A DNA stretch of 64,000 nt from Candidatus Sulfopaludibacter sp. (GTDB lineage Bacteria; Acidobacteriota; Terriglobia; Bryobacterales; Bryobacteraceae), in NCBI GenBank assembly GCA_031292755.1, contig JARLGM010000009.1, positions 1 through 64,000 of the forward strand, written 5' to 3'. The notes under the pieces were generated by a model that was not told the DNA's origin, made no database searches, and worked only from the letters and a program-made list of their open reading frames with translations. Of the stretch, positions 18,039 to 27,005 are shown in pieces (position 1 is the stretch's first letter; each line of letters opens with the position of its first letter). The translations under genes were made by a program, and so were the position numbers.

Positions 18039-20654
18039 TTACACCGTGTCCAGCGTGAAGCTGGTCAAGTCCAGACTGGTGGTCTCCTCGGGCGAAAGAT
18101 CGACGTGTTCATAATCGCCGGTTGCGGTGGGGCACAATACCAGGTTGCCTTCGCGAAACGGCGCGTTGCTCTTGGTACGCACGAAGTGGGCGCGCAGATC
18201 GTCCACGCGCTCGACGCCGGTGGTGCGAAACACCTGCGCCATCAACTGCGCGATGTGCACCTGGCCCCCAAATGGCGAGCCCTGCCCATCGTCGCCGCCC
18301 AGCAGCACGTCCAGGTAGGTTGCCAGCGTATTGGCCACCAGGTCGCGCACCTGGAGCCGCGTGTAGCCAACCTGGGCTTTCACGCGGCAGTAGACGCGGC
18401 ACAGGCGCATGTATTGCGGCGGCACGACGTGGACCTCGGTAGTCACCAGCCGGTACAGATCGAGCTGCGCGCATACGGCGCGCAGGAACGATGGCGTGGG
18501 CACCAACTCGACCAGCGACGGGCGCACTGCCGGAGGCGGTTCCGGCCCATCCGGCACCACCACCACGGTTACCACGCCGGGTGCTTCGAAGTTGTCATCC
18601 AGGCCGGCGGGCGGCGCGGGCAGCGGGGGTCCGCAATCGGAGGCCGCCGGTGAAGCGCTATAGAGGATGGGCGAAATCGCGGCGGTGGAAACCGTATTGG
18701 CCGTATAGCTGACCGGGGTGCTGCAACCGGACAAACCTCCGGGCGGCGCGCAGGGGCCAGTGGGACCGGGAGCGGTGGCCGCCGGAGGAGTCACCGTGGA
18801 GGGCGCGCACAACTGCTGCTGGAGCGGCGTAACCGTCAGGGATAATGGCCGCCGCCGCGGCACGACGATCGCCCGGCGCACCAGCACCGTGGGCGTCTGC
18901 AAGGCGATCCATTCGAAATCGCTCGCCGTAACCGCGCGGCTGCGCGTGGAAAGCTCCTTGCGCGCGCGAAGCTTGGCCGCGTCGAGCGTCTCGGTATCGC
19001 GTCCGCCGCTGGCCGCCACGAAGTTGACCACCGCGGCCAGCCCGTTGAACTGGGCCGCGCTGGTGGTGATGGCGCCGGCATCCTGGTCGCCCGAAAGGCC
19101 GCCGCCCCACCGGTAGGCCAGCGCAATCACCGCGCCCGCCGTCACCACCAGCGGCGGTATCCGGCCATTATTGCCGTCGCCGAAGGTGAGCACGCCGGCT
19201 TCCGCATCCAGTTCGAAGACGCTGTCGTTGGGACCGGTGGTATCGAGGCTCGCAATCCGGGTCCAGGCGGTGAGCAACGCGTTGGGCGCGGCGCTTTCCA
19301 GAATGCCCACCTGGAGCGTCCCCGCGAGGATGTTTCCGTGCGCCAGTTGGAAGGTCTGGCCGGGGCGCCCGTCGGAGTAGCCGAGCAGCTCGTTGTTGAC
19401 CGTGACGGCGTTGGTCACCGGCACCACGTTGAAGCCGATGTAACGCAGGCGGGGCGAGGCGGCGGTGGTGTTGAGCGGGCCGATGCGCAGCCAGCACAGC
19501 AGTTTGGTGGGGTCGTAGAGCGACGGATCGAGCGGGTAGCCCACTGCCGGTGCAGCCGTCGCCGTGGCGGACTGCGCCGCCGTCAGCGCATTGGTGAGCA
19601 AGGTCTGCAAGGTGGCCGTATCGATGGTGGTGCCGCTGCCGGTCAGCGAGTCGCGTAGGTTCTGCACGAAGCCGCTGCAGGCATCCACCGGCGCCGGCGT
19701 CACCGCATCGCGCAGATTAGCGAACATAGACAGCGGAATGGGGCCGACGGTAGACGGGATGGTGAAGCGGATCGTGCCCGATTGCGTCAGTTCGTTGGTC
19801 CAATCGTCGATGCGGCCCGGCACCTGCACCATGGCGTTCCGATTCGCATCGAAGTACGCCAGCCAGTCGATGGGCGGCGGCTGGACTTCACCGGCGGCGT
19901 TGATTGGCCGGCACACGATATCGGCGCGCGGGTCGGGCTGCTCGTCATCGTCGAACTGCACGGTCAAAGTAACGGTGACGCCCGTGAACCCGGCTTCCCG
20001 GTCCAGGTTGCAATCGATGCCGGCCCACAGGTAGGGATGCGCCACTCCGGTTGCCGAGACCGGCAAAAGCGGAACAGGAGCCACCGGCAGATCCTTGTTG
20101 GCCGGCTTTTTGCCATCCCACACCACGGTCACCCAGCGGCAGTCGGCGGTAGGGATCTGTTTGGGGAGTTGCGCATCGGTGGGCGCGGGATCGCGATCCC
20201 CCGCTGCGTCCACCAGCAGCAGGTCCCACAGGAATGGATTTTTCGTTGCCAGCAGCACCGCCGGCTCGGCGGGGATGATGTCCACATCCACGTCGCTCTC
20301 GAAAATCGCCGGCGTGTTGCCGCTGCCCATGAAACGCGAAGGCGCGTCCAGGGTAAAGCCATCCAGGGTGGTGGGGTCGCTGAGAAAGATGCCGATCCGC
20401 GTGGTGGCCGCGAGTGCCGGCGCGAGTTCGATGCCCAGAAGCTGGAGCAGCGCGATATACGTCTTCTCCGGCACCAGGTTGAGGCGGTAGCCCACCTGCT
20501 CGGCAACATACGAGACAAGCTGGAGCATGGTGATGCCGGGGTCGCTGTCGTTCCAGTCGGTCCACTCGGGCGTGTAGACCGGAATGCGCCGCATCAGTTG
20601 CTGCACTAACGTGTCGTAGCGGAGATCGTCGAGTTGCGGAGATTGGATAGGCAT
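18039..20654 (-). CDS. Baseplate J-like wedge protein (Afp11-like)
   Basis: An 871-residue putative baseplate assembly protein of the contractile-tail J family. The N-terminus is characteristic: LDDLRYDTLVQQLMRRIP, WTDWNDSDPGITMLQLVSYVAEQ and a following LGIELAPA. The J-type core lies near residues 500-620 with LTFGDGNNGRIPP and RARKELSTRSRAVTASDFEW. The C-terminal part contains VHVVPPQYMRLCRVYCRV. In Afp and PVC this protein joins gp25 and Afp12 into the wedge that triggers sheath contraction. It abuts gp25 with no spacer. A Pro-rich loop near residues 630-710 is long for the family. Confidence 0.9.
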   Translation of the reverse strand: MPIQSPQLDDLRYDTLVQQLMRRIPVYTPEWTDWNDSDPGITMLQLVSYVAEQVGYRLNLVPEKTYIALLQLLGIELAPALAATTRIGIFLSDPTTLDGFTLDAPSRFMGSGNTPAIFESDVDVDIIPAEPAVLLATKNPFLWDLLLVDAAGDRDPAPTDAQLPKQIPTADCRWVTVVWDGKKPANKDLPVAPVPLLPVSATGVAHPYLWAGIDCNLDREAGFTGVTVTLTVQFDDDEQPDPRADIVCRPINAAGEVQPPPIDWLAYFDANRNAMVQVPGRIDDWTNELTQSGTIRFTIPSTVGPIPLSMFANLRDAVTPAPVDACSGFVQNLRDSLTGSGTTIDTATLQTLLTNALTAAQSATATAAPAVGYPLDPSLYDPTKLLCWLRIGPLNTTAASPRLRYIGFNVVPVTNAVTVNNELLGYSDGRPGQTFQLAHGNILAGTLQVGILESAAPNALLTAWTRIASLDTTGPNDSVFELDAEAGVLTFGDGNNGRIPPLVVTAGAVIALAYRWGGGLSGDQDAGAITTSAAQFNGLAAVVNFVAASGGRDTETLDAAKLRARKELSTRSRAVTASDFEWIALQTPTVLVRRAIVVPRRRPLSLTVTPLQQQLCAPSTVTPPAATAPGPTGPCAPPGGLSGCSTPVSYTANTVSTAAISPILYSASPAASDCGPPLPAPPAGLDDNFEAPGVVTVVVVPDGPEPPPAVRPSLVELVPTPSFLRAVCAQLDLYRLVTTEVHVVPPQYMRLCRVYCRVKAQVGYTRLQVRDLVANTLATYLDVLLGGDDGQGSPFGGQVHIAQLMAQVFRTTGVERVDDLRAHFVRTKSNAPFREGNLVLCPTATGDYEHVDLSPEETTSLDLTSFTLDTV

Positions 20655-21086
20655 CTAAGGCCTCGATTCCAGCAGGTAGAACGGGTAGACGCGGTTATAA
20701 AAGCTGTTGGTGGCGCGCACCAGGTAATCCACGTGGATGAGCAGCAGGTTGGGCTGCACGGCGTCGGGAGTCACCTCCACGCGATTGACGTCGATGCGCG
20801 GTTCCCAGTCGATCAATGCGGATTGGACGATCTTCTCGATGGCGCGATGAGTCGCGGGCGAATTGGGCTCGAACACATAGCTGCGCAGCCCGCCGCCGAA
20901 ATCGGGCAGCATCGGCCGCTCGCCCCGCTCGGTGAGCAGGATGATCTGGATGGCCTGCTCCACGTCGTCCTCATAGGCGGAGTACTGCAGCTTCCCGCCC
21001 ACGGGCTTTACCGGAAAAGCCCAGCCGACGCCCAGAAAGGCCTTGGTCGGAGTGGTCGAAGCGCCGGAACTGGTCGAGTTCGCCAT
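20655..21086 (-). CDS. gp25-like baseplate wedge protein (Afp9-like)
   Basis: A 143-residue member of the GPW/gp25 family. Seen: GWAFPVKPVGG, the acidic segment YEDDVEQAIQIILLTERGER and PMLPDFGGGLRSYVFEPN, followed by the LIDWEPRI motif. This protein bridges the first sheath ring and the wedge in contractile tails. It lies between the spike gene and baseplate J, as in Afp/PVC clusters except that no PAAR gene intervenes. Length is normal for the family. Confidence 0.93.
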   Translation of the reverse strand: MANSTSSGASTTPTKAFLGVGWAFPVKPVGGKLQYSAYEDDVEQAIQIILLTERGERPMLPDFGGGLRSYVFEPNSPATHRAIEKIVQSALIDWEPRIDVNRVEVTPDAVQPNLLLIHVDYLVRATNSFYNRVYPFYLLESRP

Positions 21087-21093
21087 GCTTCAC

Positions 21094-21840
21094 CTACGGG
21101 ACCGGGACGCCATTCACTACGACCATGTTCGGCGGCGTGGTGAGCGTAATGGAACCGGCATTCATCGTAATGGCCGAGGTCTCGATGCTCACCGCCGTAG
21201 GCGTGGTGATGTTCATGATGCCGGTGCCGGGCGTGGGAGAGGGCGCGACCACCATGCCACCTACGTTCAGCATCAGCGTGGCGGTTTGTAGCACGATGGA
21301 GAGCGGCGCGCTCAAGGTCAGGGTGCCGGTGGAATCGTCGAGTTCGATCGAGATGCCACTGGGTGTCGACAGGCTCGCCTTTCCGGGCGGCGTATCGTCA
21401 AGTGTCAGAGTGCGGCCGCCGTTGGTTTTCACGGTTACTTTTCCGGCCGACGGCGAATCGTCGAGCGTGATCTCGTGGCCGCTGCGCGAGACGATGGTGC
21501 GAACGTTATTGTCGTTCGAGGGTTTGGCCTGGCCGGGCGTGGGCGATTGGTTATTGAAGCAGGCGCCCAGGATGATGGGCGAGTTGGAATCCCCTCCTTC
21601 GAAGGCCACCACCACCTCGTCTCCCACCTCGGGCATCCAGTACATGCCGCGCTGCTTGCCGGCGTTGGGCGACATCATGCGGGCGGGCGCCGAGGGCGCA
21701 TTCCCTCCCATGCCGAGATACTGCAGCGAGTAAGAGCCATCGCCCATGCGGGCGGTGACTTTGGCCATGGAGATTCCGGTCATCGAGCGCTCGCGGCGCT
21801 GCCGGTCCTGGTCGGCGAAAACGCTATCGAAGAAGTCCAT
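21094..21840 (-). CDS. Central spike protein (baseplate assembly protein V/gp5-type)
   Basis: A 248-residue spike protein. An OB-fold near residues 20-110 carries MGDGSYSLQYLG, MYWMPEVGDEVVVAFEGGD and PIILGACFNN, typical of gp5/VgrG beta-barrels. The rest (about 125-248) is a series of short Thr/Ile/Val-rich repeats suited to a trimeric beta-helix needle (TVKTNGGRTLTLDD, ISIELDDSTGTLTLSAP). In Afp8/VgrG the spike is fused to the hub, while here it is a separate gene 3 bases downstream of the hub gene. No PAAR tip gene is present nearby, so the needle may be self-tipped. Confidence 0.88.
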   Translation of the reverse strand: MDFFDSVFADQDRQRRERSMTGISMAKVTARMGDGSYSLQYLGMGGNAPSAPARMMSPNAGKQRGMYWMPEVGDEVVVAFEGGDSNSPIILGACFNNQSPTPGQAKPSNDNNVRTIVSRSGHEITLDDSPSAGKVTVKTNGGRTLTLDDTPPGKASLSTPSGISIELDDSTGTLTLSAPLSIVLQTATLMLNVGGMVVAPSPTPGTGIMNITTPTAVSIETSAITMNAGSITLTTPPNMVVVNGVPVP

Positions 21841-21843
21841 AAT

Positions 21844-23259
21844 TTATGTCCCGCTTACTACCGGCCGGAAGGGCATGCCCGGCCGGCGTGCTGTGAATTT
21901 GGTGCGCAACCCGTCGTCCCCATAGGTGTGCTCCGACTTTTCCACGTAGTAGAAACCGTCGAACGGCGGGCGCATGCCGCGATACTCCACGTGCCGCCCG
22001 GCGCGCAGTCGCGGCAGTCCGACGGTGACCGTATCCACCTTGAGAAAATCGCGGGCACGCTGGCGATAGGCGGCGTCGGCCATCACCTGGGCGCGCTCGG
22101 AATCGATCCCGCGCTGGTTGCAGATGGTCTGCGGATTGAGCCCGAACTTGCGCCGCCGCCATTCGGGTCCCGAGGTGAGCGGCTCGTCGCCGCGCGCCGC
22201 GTCAATATGCAGTTCGTCAGCCACCGTATCGGGACTGGCGGCGGGACCCGGAAAGGGAGGCAGCGGATTCGGATTCTGGGGCGAGGTGGCGCAAATCATC
22301 GCCGGATTCATGTAGCTGTGGTCGTGGCCGCAGAGCGTGACGCTGGTCCATTGATCGACCACCCGCAGGTTGGGATTGAACTCCACCAGATTCTTCCCGC
22401 GCTCGACAACGTAGACATTCGTCAATGTCCGATTCGGCGGCGTGCGGCAGCGGGATGGCTCGAAGTGAAATTCCAGGCCCGAGTTGGGGTCGTCCAGGGT
22501 AACGTATTCGAGGAACACTTCGAAATCCCAGCGGCCGGCGAACTTCATCAGGTAGTCGAGATAGCTCTGGCCCTCGAAATGGGCTTCGGCGAGGGCCTTG
22601 CCGGTGCTCTCGGTGAACGTCGGCCACGGTATGGCGGGAGGCGCCAGCGGCAGCGGGAATTTGGCCCGCCGCAGCACGTCGAGGACGATTTCCAGCTCCG
22701 GCCGCGCCCAGTAATCCACCTTCTGCGGATTCTTGTTTTTCAGGATGCAAAGGTCGTCTTCGCCGCAGACCTCCAGGCGAGCCCCTTCCTTATCGGAAAA
22801 GGTGAAACGCATGTCCGAGATGGGTCCGGAGACCATGGGCACCCACCGCTGCGCCTGCTGGTCCGTAGTGGAGAGGCTCGGGTCGGGGTCCGGGAAGTAG
22901 CGCATATCGATGCGCAGGCGCATTCCGAAATCGAGCACCTGAAAATCGTCGTACTTGAAGCGCGGCCAGACGGGCTGCCCGTTGGGGGACATTTCCTCGC
23001 GCGGGCCCACGCCCGTGGCCCGGTCGCGCGGCAGCGAATCGAACCAGTTGTTGAGCAGGATGCAATACTGCGCGGCGCCCGACGCGGGCCGCGTCACCGT
23101 GACCGCCAGGATGTCCTGGCGCAGTTCCACGATTTCCTGCGCCTCCACATCCGGTCCGGGATGCGCCATCTGGGCCAGGCGCAACACGCGCACACCGGGC
23201 ACGAAATAGGTTTGACCGGGCCGCGAGGCGACGCTGGTAACCGACGGAACGCTGCTCAT
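21844..23259 (-). CDS. Central hub protein (gpD/gp27-like, N-terminal half of VgrG)
   Basis: A 471-residue hub protein of the phage late-control D/gp27 type, which forms the trimeric ring between tube and spike. Seen: an N-terminal beta domain with repeated barrel strands (VDYWARPELEIVLDVLRRAKF region), SYLDYLMKFAGRWDFEVF typical of the gpD fold, and a C-terminal YVEKSEHTYG motif seen in this family. Its ATG overlaps the stop of the small upstream gene (ATGA) and the spike follows after 3 bases. Hub and spike being separate is a variation on the fused Afp8 arrangement. Confidence 0.85.
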   Translation of the reverse strand: MSSVPSVTSVASRPGQTYFVPGVRVLRLAQMAHPGPDVEAQEIVELRQDILAVTVTRPASGAAQYCILLNNWFDSLPRDRATGVGPREEMSPNGQPVWPRFKYDDFQVLDFGMRLRIDMRYFPDPDPSLSTTDQQAQRWVPMVSGPISDMRFTFSDKEGARLEVCGEDDLCILKNKNPQKVDYWARPELEIVLDVLRRAKFPLPLAPPAIPWPTFTESTGKALAEAHFEGQSYLDYLMKFAGRWDFEVFLEYVTLDDPNSGLEFHFEPSRCRTPPNRTLTNVYVVERGKNLVEFNPNLRVVDQWTSVTLCGHDHSYMNPAMICATSPQNPNPLPPFPGPAASPDTVADELHIDAARGDEPLTSGPEWRRRKFGLNPQTICNQRGIDSERAQVMADAAYRQRARDFLKVDTVTVGLPRLRAGRHVEYRGMRPPFDGFYYVEKSEHTYGDDGLRTKFTARRPGMPFRPVVSGT

Positions 23260-23462
23260 GGCGAACCCACCTTACGATGAATCCGCGTCAGTTCATCATT
23301 CAGAATTTCCATCACGATGGGCCGCAGTTTTTCGCGCAGAGCCGCCGTGCCCCGGACGGTCTCGAGCGTGGCCGAGCCGCCGCCGGCGCCCGGGCTGACG
23401 GAGGATTCCTCCTGGCGGAAGATTTCGATTTCGGTATCGACGCGATCGATTCTCAAAGGCAT
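23256..23462 (-). CDS. Small eCIS protein (DUF5908-like position)
   Basis: A 68-residue protein starting MPLRIDRVDTEIEIF with a helical C-terminal half rich in Arg and Glu. Small proteins with a similar MPIEI-type N-terminus occupy this slot, between the LysM protein and the hub, in other eCIS clusters (DUF5908). Translational coupling to the hub by an ATGA overlap and a 12-base gap from the LysM gene support it being real. It may chaperone or stabilise the hub. The family match is from memory and modest. Confidence 0.6.
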   Translation of the reverse strand: MPLRIDRVDTEIEIFRQEESSVSPGAGGGSATLETVRGTAALREKLRPIVMEILNDELTRIHRKVGSP

Positions 23463-23474
23463 GGCGGTCTCGTT

Positions 23475-24098
23475 CTACATAGCGGGAACCAGCAGCGGCG
23501 TGCCCGGCGCGACAAAACGCGGGCGGTCGATATTGTTGGCCAGCGCGATGGTGCGCCACATGCGCGGATCGCCGTAGGCCTCATTGGCGATGTGCGCCAG
23601 CGTCTCGCCCTCACGCAGCACCCGGACGTGCGAGCGGTCGGGGCTGGAAAGCTTGAGGTCGCGCAACTGCACCTCTGCCGCTTTGTACGACTTCAGCGAG
23701 AGCGACAGGCGCGCCCGCAGCACGCGGCCATCCTCGGAGAACAGCGTGAGTTTTTCGCGCACCGAGGTGACTACCCCGGTGAACGAAAAATTGGCCCAAT
23801 CGAATTGAATCACCGGCGGCGCATGCAATGTGCTGTCGATGTGCACCAGGCCTTCGAGGAAGGCGAGGTCGGAGTTGACGTCGCTGCCCTGATCGGTCCG
23901 GTCGAGAAACAGTTCCAGGCTCAATATGTCCGATTCGCCCCGAATGTACTGCAGGATGGGCATCGAAAGCCCCGGCACCGGCATCGAGGCGTAGTGGGAA
24001 CTCCGGTCGACCGAGAGATCGGTGGGATTGAACAGCACGCTCACGGGACTCTGCCCCGCATGTGAAACATCCGTGATGGTGGCTTTCTGCAGCGGCAT
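23475..24098 (-). CDS. LysM-domain tube-initiator/adaptor protein (Afp7-like)
   Basis: A 207-residue protein of the Afp7 type. Residues 1-140 form the N-terminal CIS domain (SPVSVLFNPTDLSVDRSS, LELFLDRTDQG). The C-terminal 50 residues are a LysM domain (VLREGETLAHIANEAYGDPRMWRTIALANNID). In Afp and phage T4 (gp53) this protein joins the hub to the first tube ring and holds the baseplate together. It lies between the second tube gene and the small hub-associated gene, exactly as in Afp/PVC. Confidence 0.9.
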   Translation of the reverse strand: MPLQKATITDVSHAGQSPVSVLFNPTDLSVDRSSHYASMPVPGLSMPILQYIRGESDILSLELFLDRTDQGSDVNSDLAFLEGLVHIDSTLHAPPVIQFDWANFSFTGVVTSVREKLTLFSEDGRVLRARLSLSLKSYKAAEVQLRDLKLSSPDRSHVRVLREGETLAHIANEAYGDPRMWRTIALANNIDRPRFVAPGTPLLVPAM

Positions 24099-24103
24099 GG
24101 CGG

Positions 24104-24682
24104 CTACACTCCCGAGGGCAGATTGGTCAACCGGAACAGCCCTTCGTGGGACAGTTCCAGGGTTTCGATGGCGATCTCACTGGAGCGCGCATTGAGGCCG
24201 GAACCCGCCAGCCGCTCCGGCAGCGCGTTGGACACAAACCACGCCGCCACCACGCGATGATCGACGCCATCCAGCAGGATCAGCCCGCTGCGCCGGAAGG
24301 GCCGCTGCGGAGCGCCCTGCGCCAGCGTATAGCTGTGGGTGATCACGTCGGACCACCAGTCCCACAGGGAAGTATCGGTGGTTATGCCGCGGCGCAGGAC
24401 CAGGTGCGGATACCGCCCCCAGCGGGGAAGCCGGTGCGGCGCGATGTTGCGCCCGCCCTCCCGGTAGTCCTCGATCTCGACTTCCGAGTTGAGCCCGCTC
24501 ACTTCCGAGAATCCCGCCTTGATAGCGGCGGCCGGTGCGGAGGGCACGATCTGCGCCGCCTGGGTGGCCGCCGCGGCCAGCGCGTCACCGCTATCGAGCG
24601 AGGTCTGCTCCTGCGAGGGCGCCGAAAACAAGACCCGGAAGTTGAACGCGGCAACCGGTCCGATGTTGACCGACGATCCCAT
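24104..24682 (-). CDS. Tail tube protein, second copy (gp19 family)
   Basis: A 192-residue tube protein of the gp19/Hcp-like phage tail family. Seen: NFRVLFS, FSEVSGLNSEVEIEDYREGG, RYPHLVLRRGITTDTSLWDWW and a C-terminal SEIAIETLELSHEG. An Ala-rich insert after about residue 20 distinguishes it from the shorter copy at 26497. In Afp, several tube proteins exist and the Afp5-like one forms the first ring next to the baseplate. Position next to the LysM gene suggests that role here. Confidence 0.88.
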   Translation of the reverse strand: MGSSVNIGPVAAFNFRVLFSAPSQEQTSLDSGDALAAAATQAAQIVPSAPAAAIKAGFSEVSGLNSEVEIEDYREGGRNIAPHRLPRWGRYPHLVLRRGITTDTSLWDWWSDVITHSYTLAQGAPQRPFRRSGLILLDGVDHRVVAAWFVSNALPERLAGSGLNARSSEIAIETLELSHEGLFRLTNLPSGV

Positions 24683-24685
24683 AAT

Positions 24686-26467
24686 CTACTCCAGCACCTC
24701 CACCACGCCTTCGCGCCGGCCCACCCGGAAGACGATGAACTCCGCGGGCGCCGCAATCGCCACCCCCACCTCGCACAGCACCTGGCCCGCGGCGATGCTC
24801 TCGGGCGGATTATTGGTGGCGTCGCAGACCACGTAGTAGGATTGCTCGGGCGTATCGCCGCGCAGCGCGCCGGCGTCGAAAACGGGGACCAGGATGGCGA
24901 GCACGGCCTGCGTGATCTGAAACCAGAGCAGCGGCGTGTTGGGTTCGAACACCAGCGGCCGCAGCGCCGCCAGCGCCTTCCGCTCGATGGCCGAGAGGCA
25001 GCGCCTTACCGGCAGGTAGCGCATCCACAGATCGCCCGAAAGCGTGCGCGCGCCCCACAGTTGAATGCCCAAGCCGGGGAAAGGCCGCAGCGGATTGATG
25101 TTCAGCGGCGGGGCGTAGATGGCCGCGTCGGTGGCTTCATCCACTGTCGGGCTGAGCCCCACCACGCCCACCAGGCTTTCGTTGGCGGGTGCAATGTGCG
25201 GCCCGCGGGCAAGGTCGCGGCGGGCGATGATTCCGGCGGCCAGCGCGGTGGGAGGCAACTCGTAGACCGGCGTGCCGACTTTGTCCTGTGTCAACGCCCA
25301 GGGATGATAGAACGCGGCCACCGAGGCCGACAGGTCGTCCACCACGCCGTCCAGTTGCTGCCGCCAGGCCACGGCGCGGGCGGCGGTGGGTCCGCTGAAG
25401 ACTCCCGTCAACGGATCGAGCGCCACCGGCGCGGTGAGCAGAAGCAGCACGCGCCACCGCTCCGGAGCGCAGCGTACCAGCATGGCCTGCTGCGTGGCCA
25501 GCACGCCGGCGTCCGCAAAAACAGGCCCCCCGGCGGCGTAATTCCCGGCGGCGCTGACGGCCGTGCGGGGGCCGGCGATGGCGGAGCATACCCGGAAGCA
25601 GGCATCGCTCGCGGGCCGAGGCACCGGGGCCGTGCGCGCCGCGGGATCCACGATGCGCGAGTAGAGATCAGGCGCATCCACAATGGCCACCTCGAAGATG
25701 CACAGCAGCCGCTCCAGGCCGGTGGCGTCGCGCTCGCTCGATCCCGCGATTCCCACCAGATCGCCAAGGGCCGACTCCAATCCGGCGGAGTCGTCGAAGC
25801 GCGGGCGGCGGATGGCGCCGATATAGCAGCGCGCGCCGCCGTTGGCAAAAAAAGCGCGCACCGCCCGCGCCAGCAGCGTGCCGTCGTCGACGGCAGGCAG
25901 GCCGCCGAAGCGCAACGCGAAATCGTTCCAATCGTTGCAACGGGCCGGCGGCAGCGCCGGCAGCACGGCCGGAAAGACCGAAGCCCCATCGCTCGAGCGC
26001 CGCACGTGAATATCGGCGATCCGGAGCCATTTGAGGCCCCCCGCGGCCGCAGCGATATCCTCATCGGTGGCCGCCGGCGAATTCGGGAAGGCCGAAGGCG
26101 GTCCCGCTACCACCAGCCACTGCACATTCCGGCTGGCATCCCACGCCGCCACCAGCGCATACTTGATGGACCCGCCCGGCACGATCGGGATGGAGACGAC
26201 ACTTTCCGAAAGCAGCAGGTCCGTTACCGCCGGCGCGGTGAGGCGCGCGCCGCCCGCGAGCTCGGGCGGCAGCAGAAAGCTGATGATGTCCACGCGGAAG
26301 GCGTGCCCCGTGGGCGGGCTGCCGAAGAGCTGCGTGGGCGTGGCGCCATCCCGCACGCGCGGCTCGAAGCCAATGAATCCCACCACGTCGGTGCGCGGCA
26401 CGGGCCGCGGCTGCGCGCGCGGGCGCGGCTCGTAGTACACGCCGGGCACGGCGTAGGGACTAGCCAT
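24686..26467 (-). CDS. Tail sheath protein, second copy
   Basis: A 593-residue sheath protein. Seen: N-terminal PYAVPGVYYEP, the central RCYIGAIRRP, and a conserved C-terminal domain with LWGARTL, RYLPVRRCLSAIERKAL, VFEPNTPLLW and QVLCEVGVAIAAPAEFIVFRV, all standard sheath motifs. The frame is open to a TTG at 26500, but the ATG at 26467 has AAGGA upstream and keeps a clean gap from the tube gene. It is likely the basal or specialised sheath (Afp3/4 role), paired with the larger sheath at 27006. Length exceeds a minimal sheath because of mid-protein insertions. Confidence 0.9.
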   Translation of the reverse strand: MASPYAVPGVYYEPRPRAQPRPVPRTDVVGFIGFEPRVRDGATPTQLFGSPPTGHAFRVDIISFLLPPELAGGARLTAPAVTDLLLSESVVSIPIVPGGSIKYALVAAWDASRNVQWLVVAGPPSAFPNSPAATDEDIAAAAGGLKWLRIADIHVRRSSDGASVFPAVLPALPPARCNDWNDFALRFGGLPAVDDGTLLARAVRAFFANGGARCYIGAIRRPRFDDSAGLESALGDLVGIAGSSERDATGLERLLCIFEVAIVDAPDLYSRIVDPAARTAPVPRPASDACFRVCSAIAGPRTAVSAAGNYAAGGPVFADAGVLATQQAMLVRCAPERWRVLLLLTAPVALDPLTGVFSGPTAARAVAWRQQLDGVVDDLSASVAAFYHPWALTQDKVGTPVYELPPTALAAGIIARRDLARGPHIAPANESLVGVVGLSPTVDEATDAAIYAPPLNINPLRPFPGLGIQLWGARTLSGDLWMRYLPVRRCLSAIERKALAALRPLVFEPNTPLLWFQITQAVLAILVPVFDAGALRGDTPEQSYYVVCDATNNPPESIAAGQVLCEVGVAIAAPAEFIVFRVGRREGVVEVLE

Positions 26468-26496
26468 GGCGAGTCCTTGCGGCGGAACGGCCGGCG

Positions 26497-26976
26497 TCAA
26501 CTGAGCGTGATGCGGTCACACACCACCTCGATGGCTTCGATGGCGATCTCGTTGCCCTTGGCATTCAGCGAGGGCCCGCTGAGCTTCGAAACCCACGCGT
26601 TCTGCAGCGTCCACGACTGCACCACGGTGTGGGCCTCGTTCTGCAGATCCACCTTGAGCGAAGGCGAAGCCTGGCCCGGCGTGCCCAGTTCCGGCCCGGC
26701 GCTGGCCTGCACAATCGGCTGCCGGAGCTTGGTCCACAAGGTCAGATCGCCGGCGATGCCCCGCCGGAATATCACGTTGGGATACCGCTCCAGTCCCGGC
26801 TGCTTGCGAAGAAAATTGCCCGAGGTGGCATTGGTCTGGTCGTTGCCTTGCCGGTATTCGATGACGGCGTTCTCCGTGTCGAGCCCCGAGACCTCCATGA
26901 AACCGCCGATATCGGTGCCGTCGAGGCTGACGGCGAAATTGAATGCCGCGTATGGATTCTTGCGTGATGTGGCCAT
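26497..26976 (-). CDS. Tail tube protein, first copy (gp19 family)
   Basis: A 159-residue tube protein, the standard length. Seen: NPYAAFNFAVSLDGTDIGGF, MEVSGLDTENAVIEYRQG, YPNVIFRRGIAGDLTLW and the C-terminal NEIAIEAIEVVCDRI. It should stack in hexameric rings to make the main inner tube. It follows the large sheath gene and precedes the second sheath gene, the sheath-tube-sheath-tube order implying a duplicated module. Confidence 0.93.
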   Translation of the reverse strand: MATSRKNPYAAFNFAVSLDGTDIGGFMEVSGLDTENAVIEYRQGNDQTNATSGNFLRKQPGLERYPNVIFRRGIAGDLTLWTKLRQPIVQASAGPELGTPGQASPSLKVDLQNEAHTVVQSWTLQNAWVSKLSGPSLNAKGNEIAIEAIEVVCDRITLS

Positions 26977-27005
26977 TTCATCGCCTCCGCGTGGAAATTA
27001 CGTTG

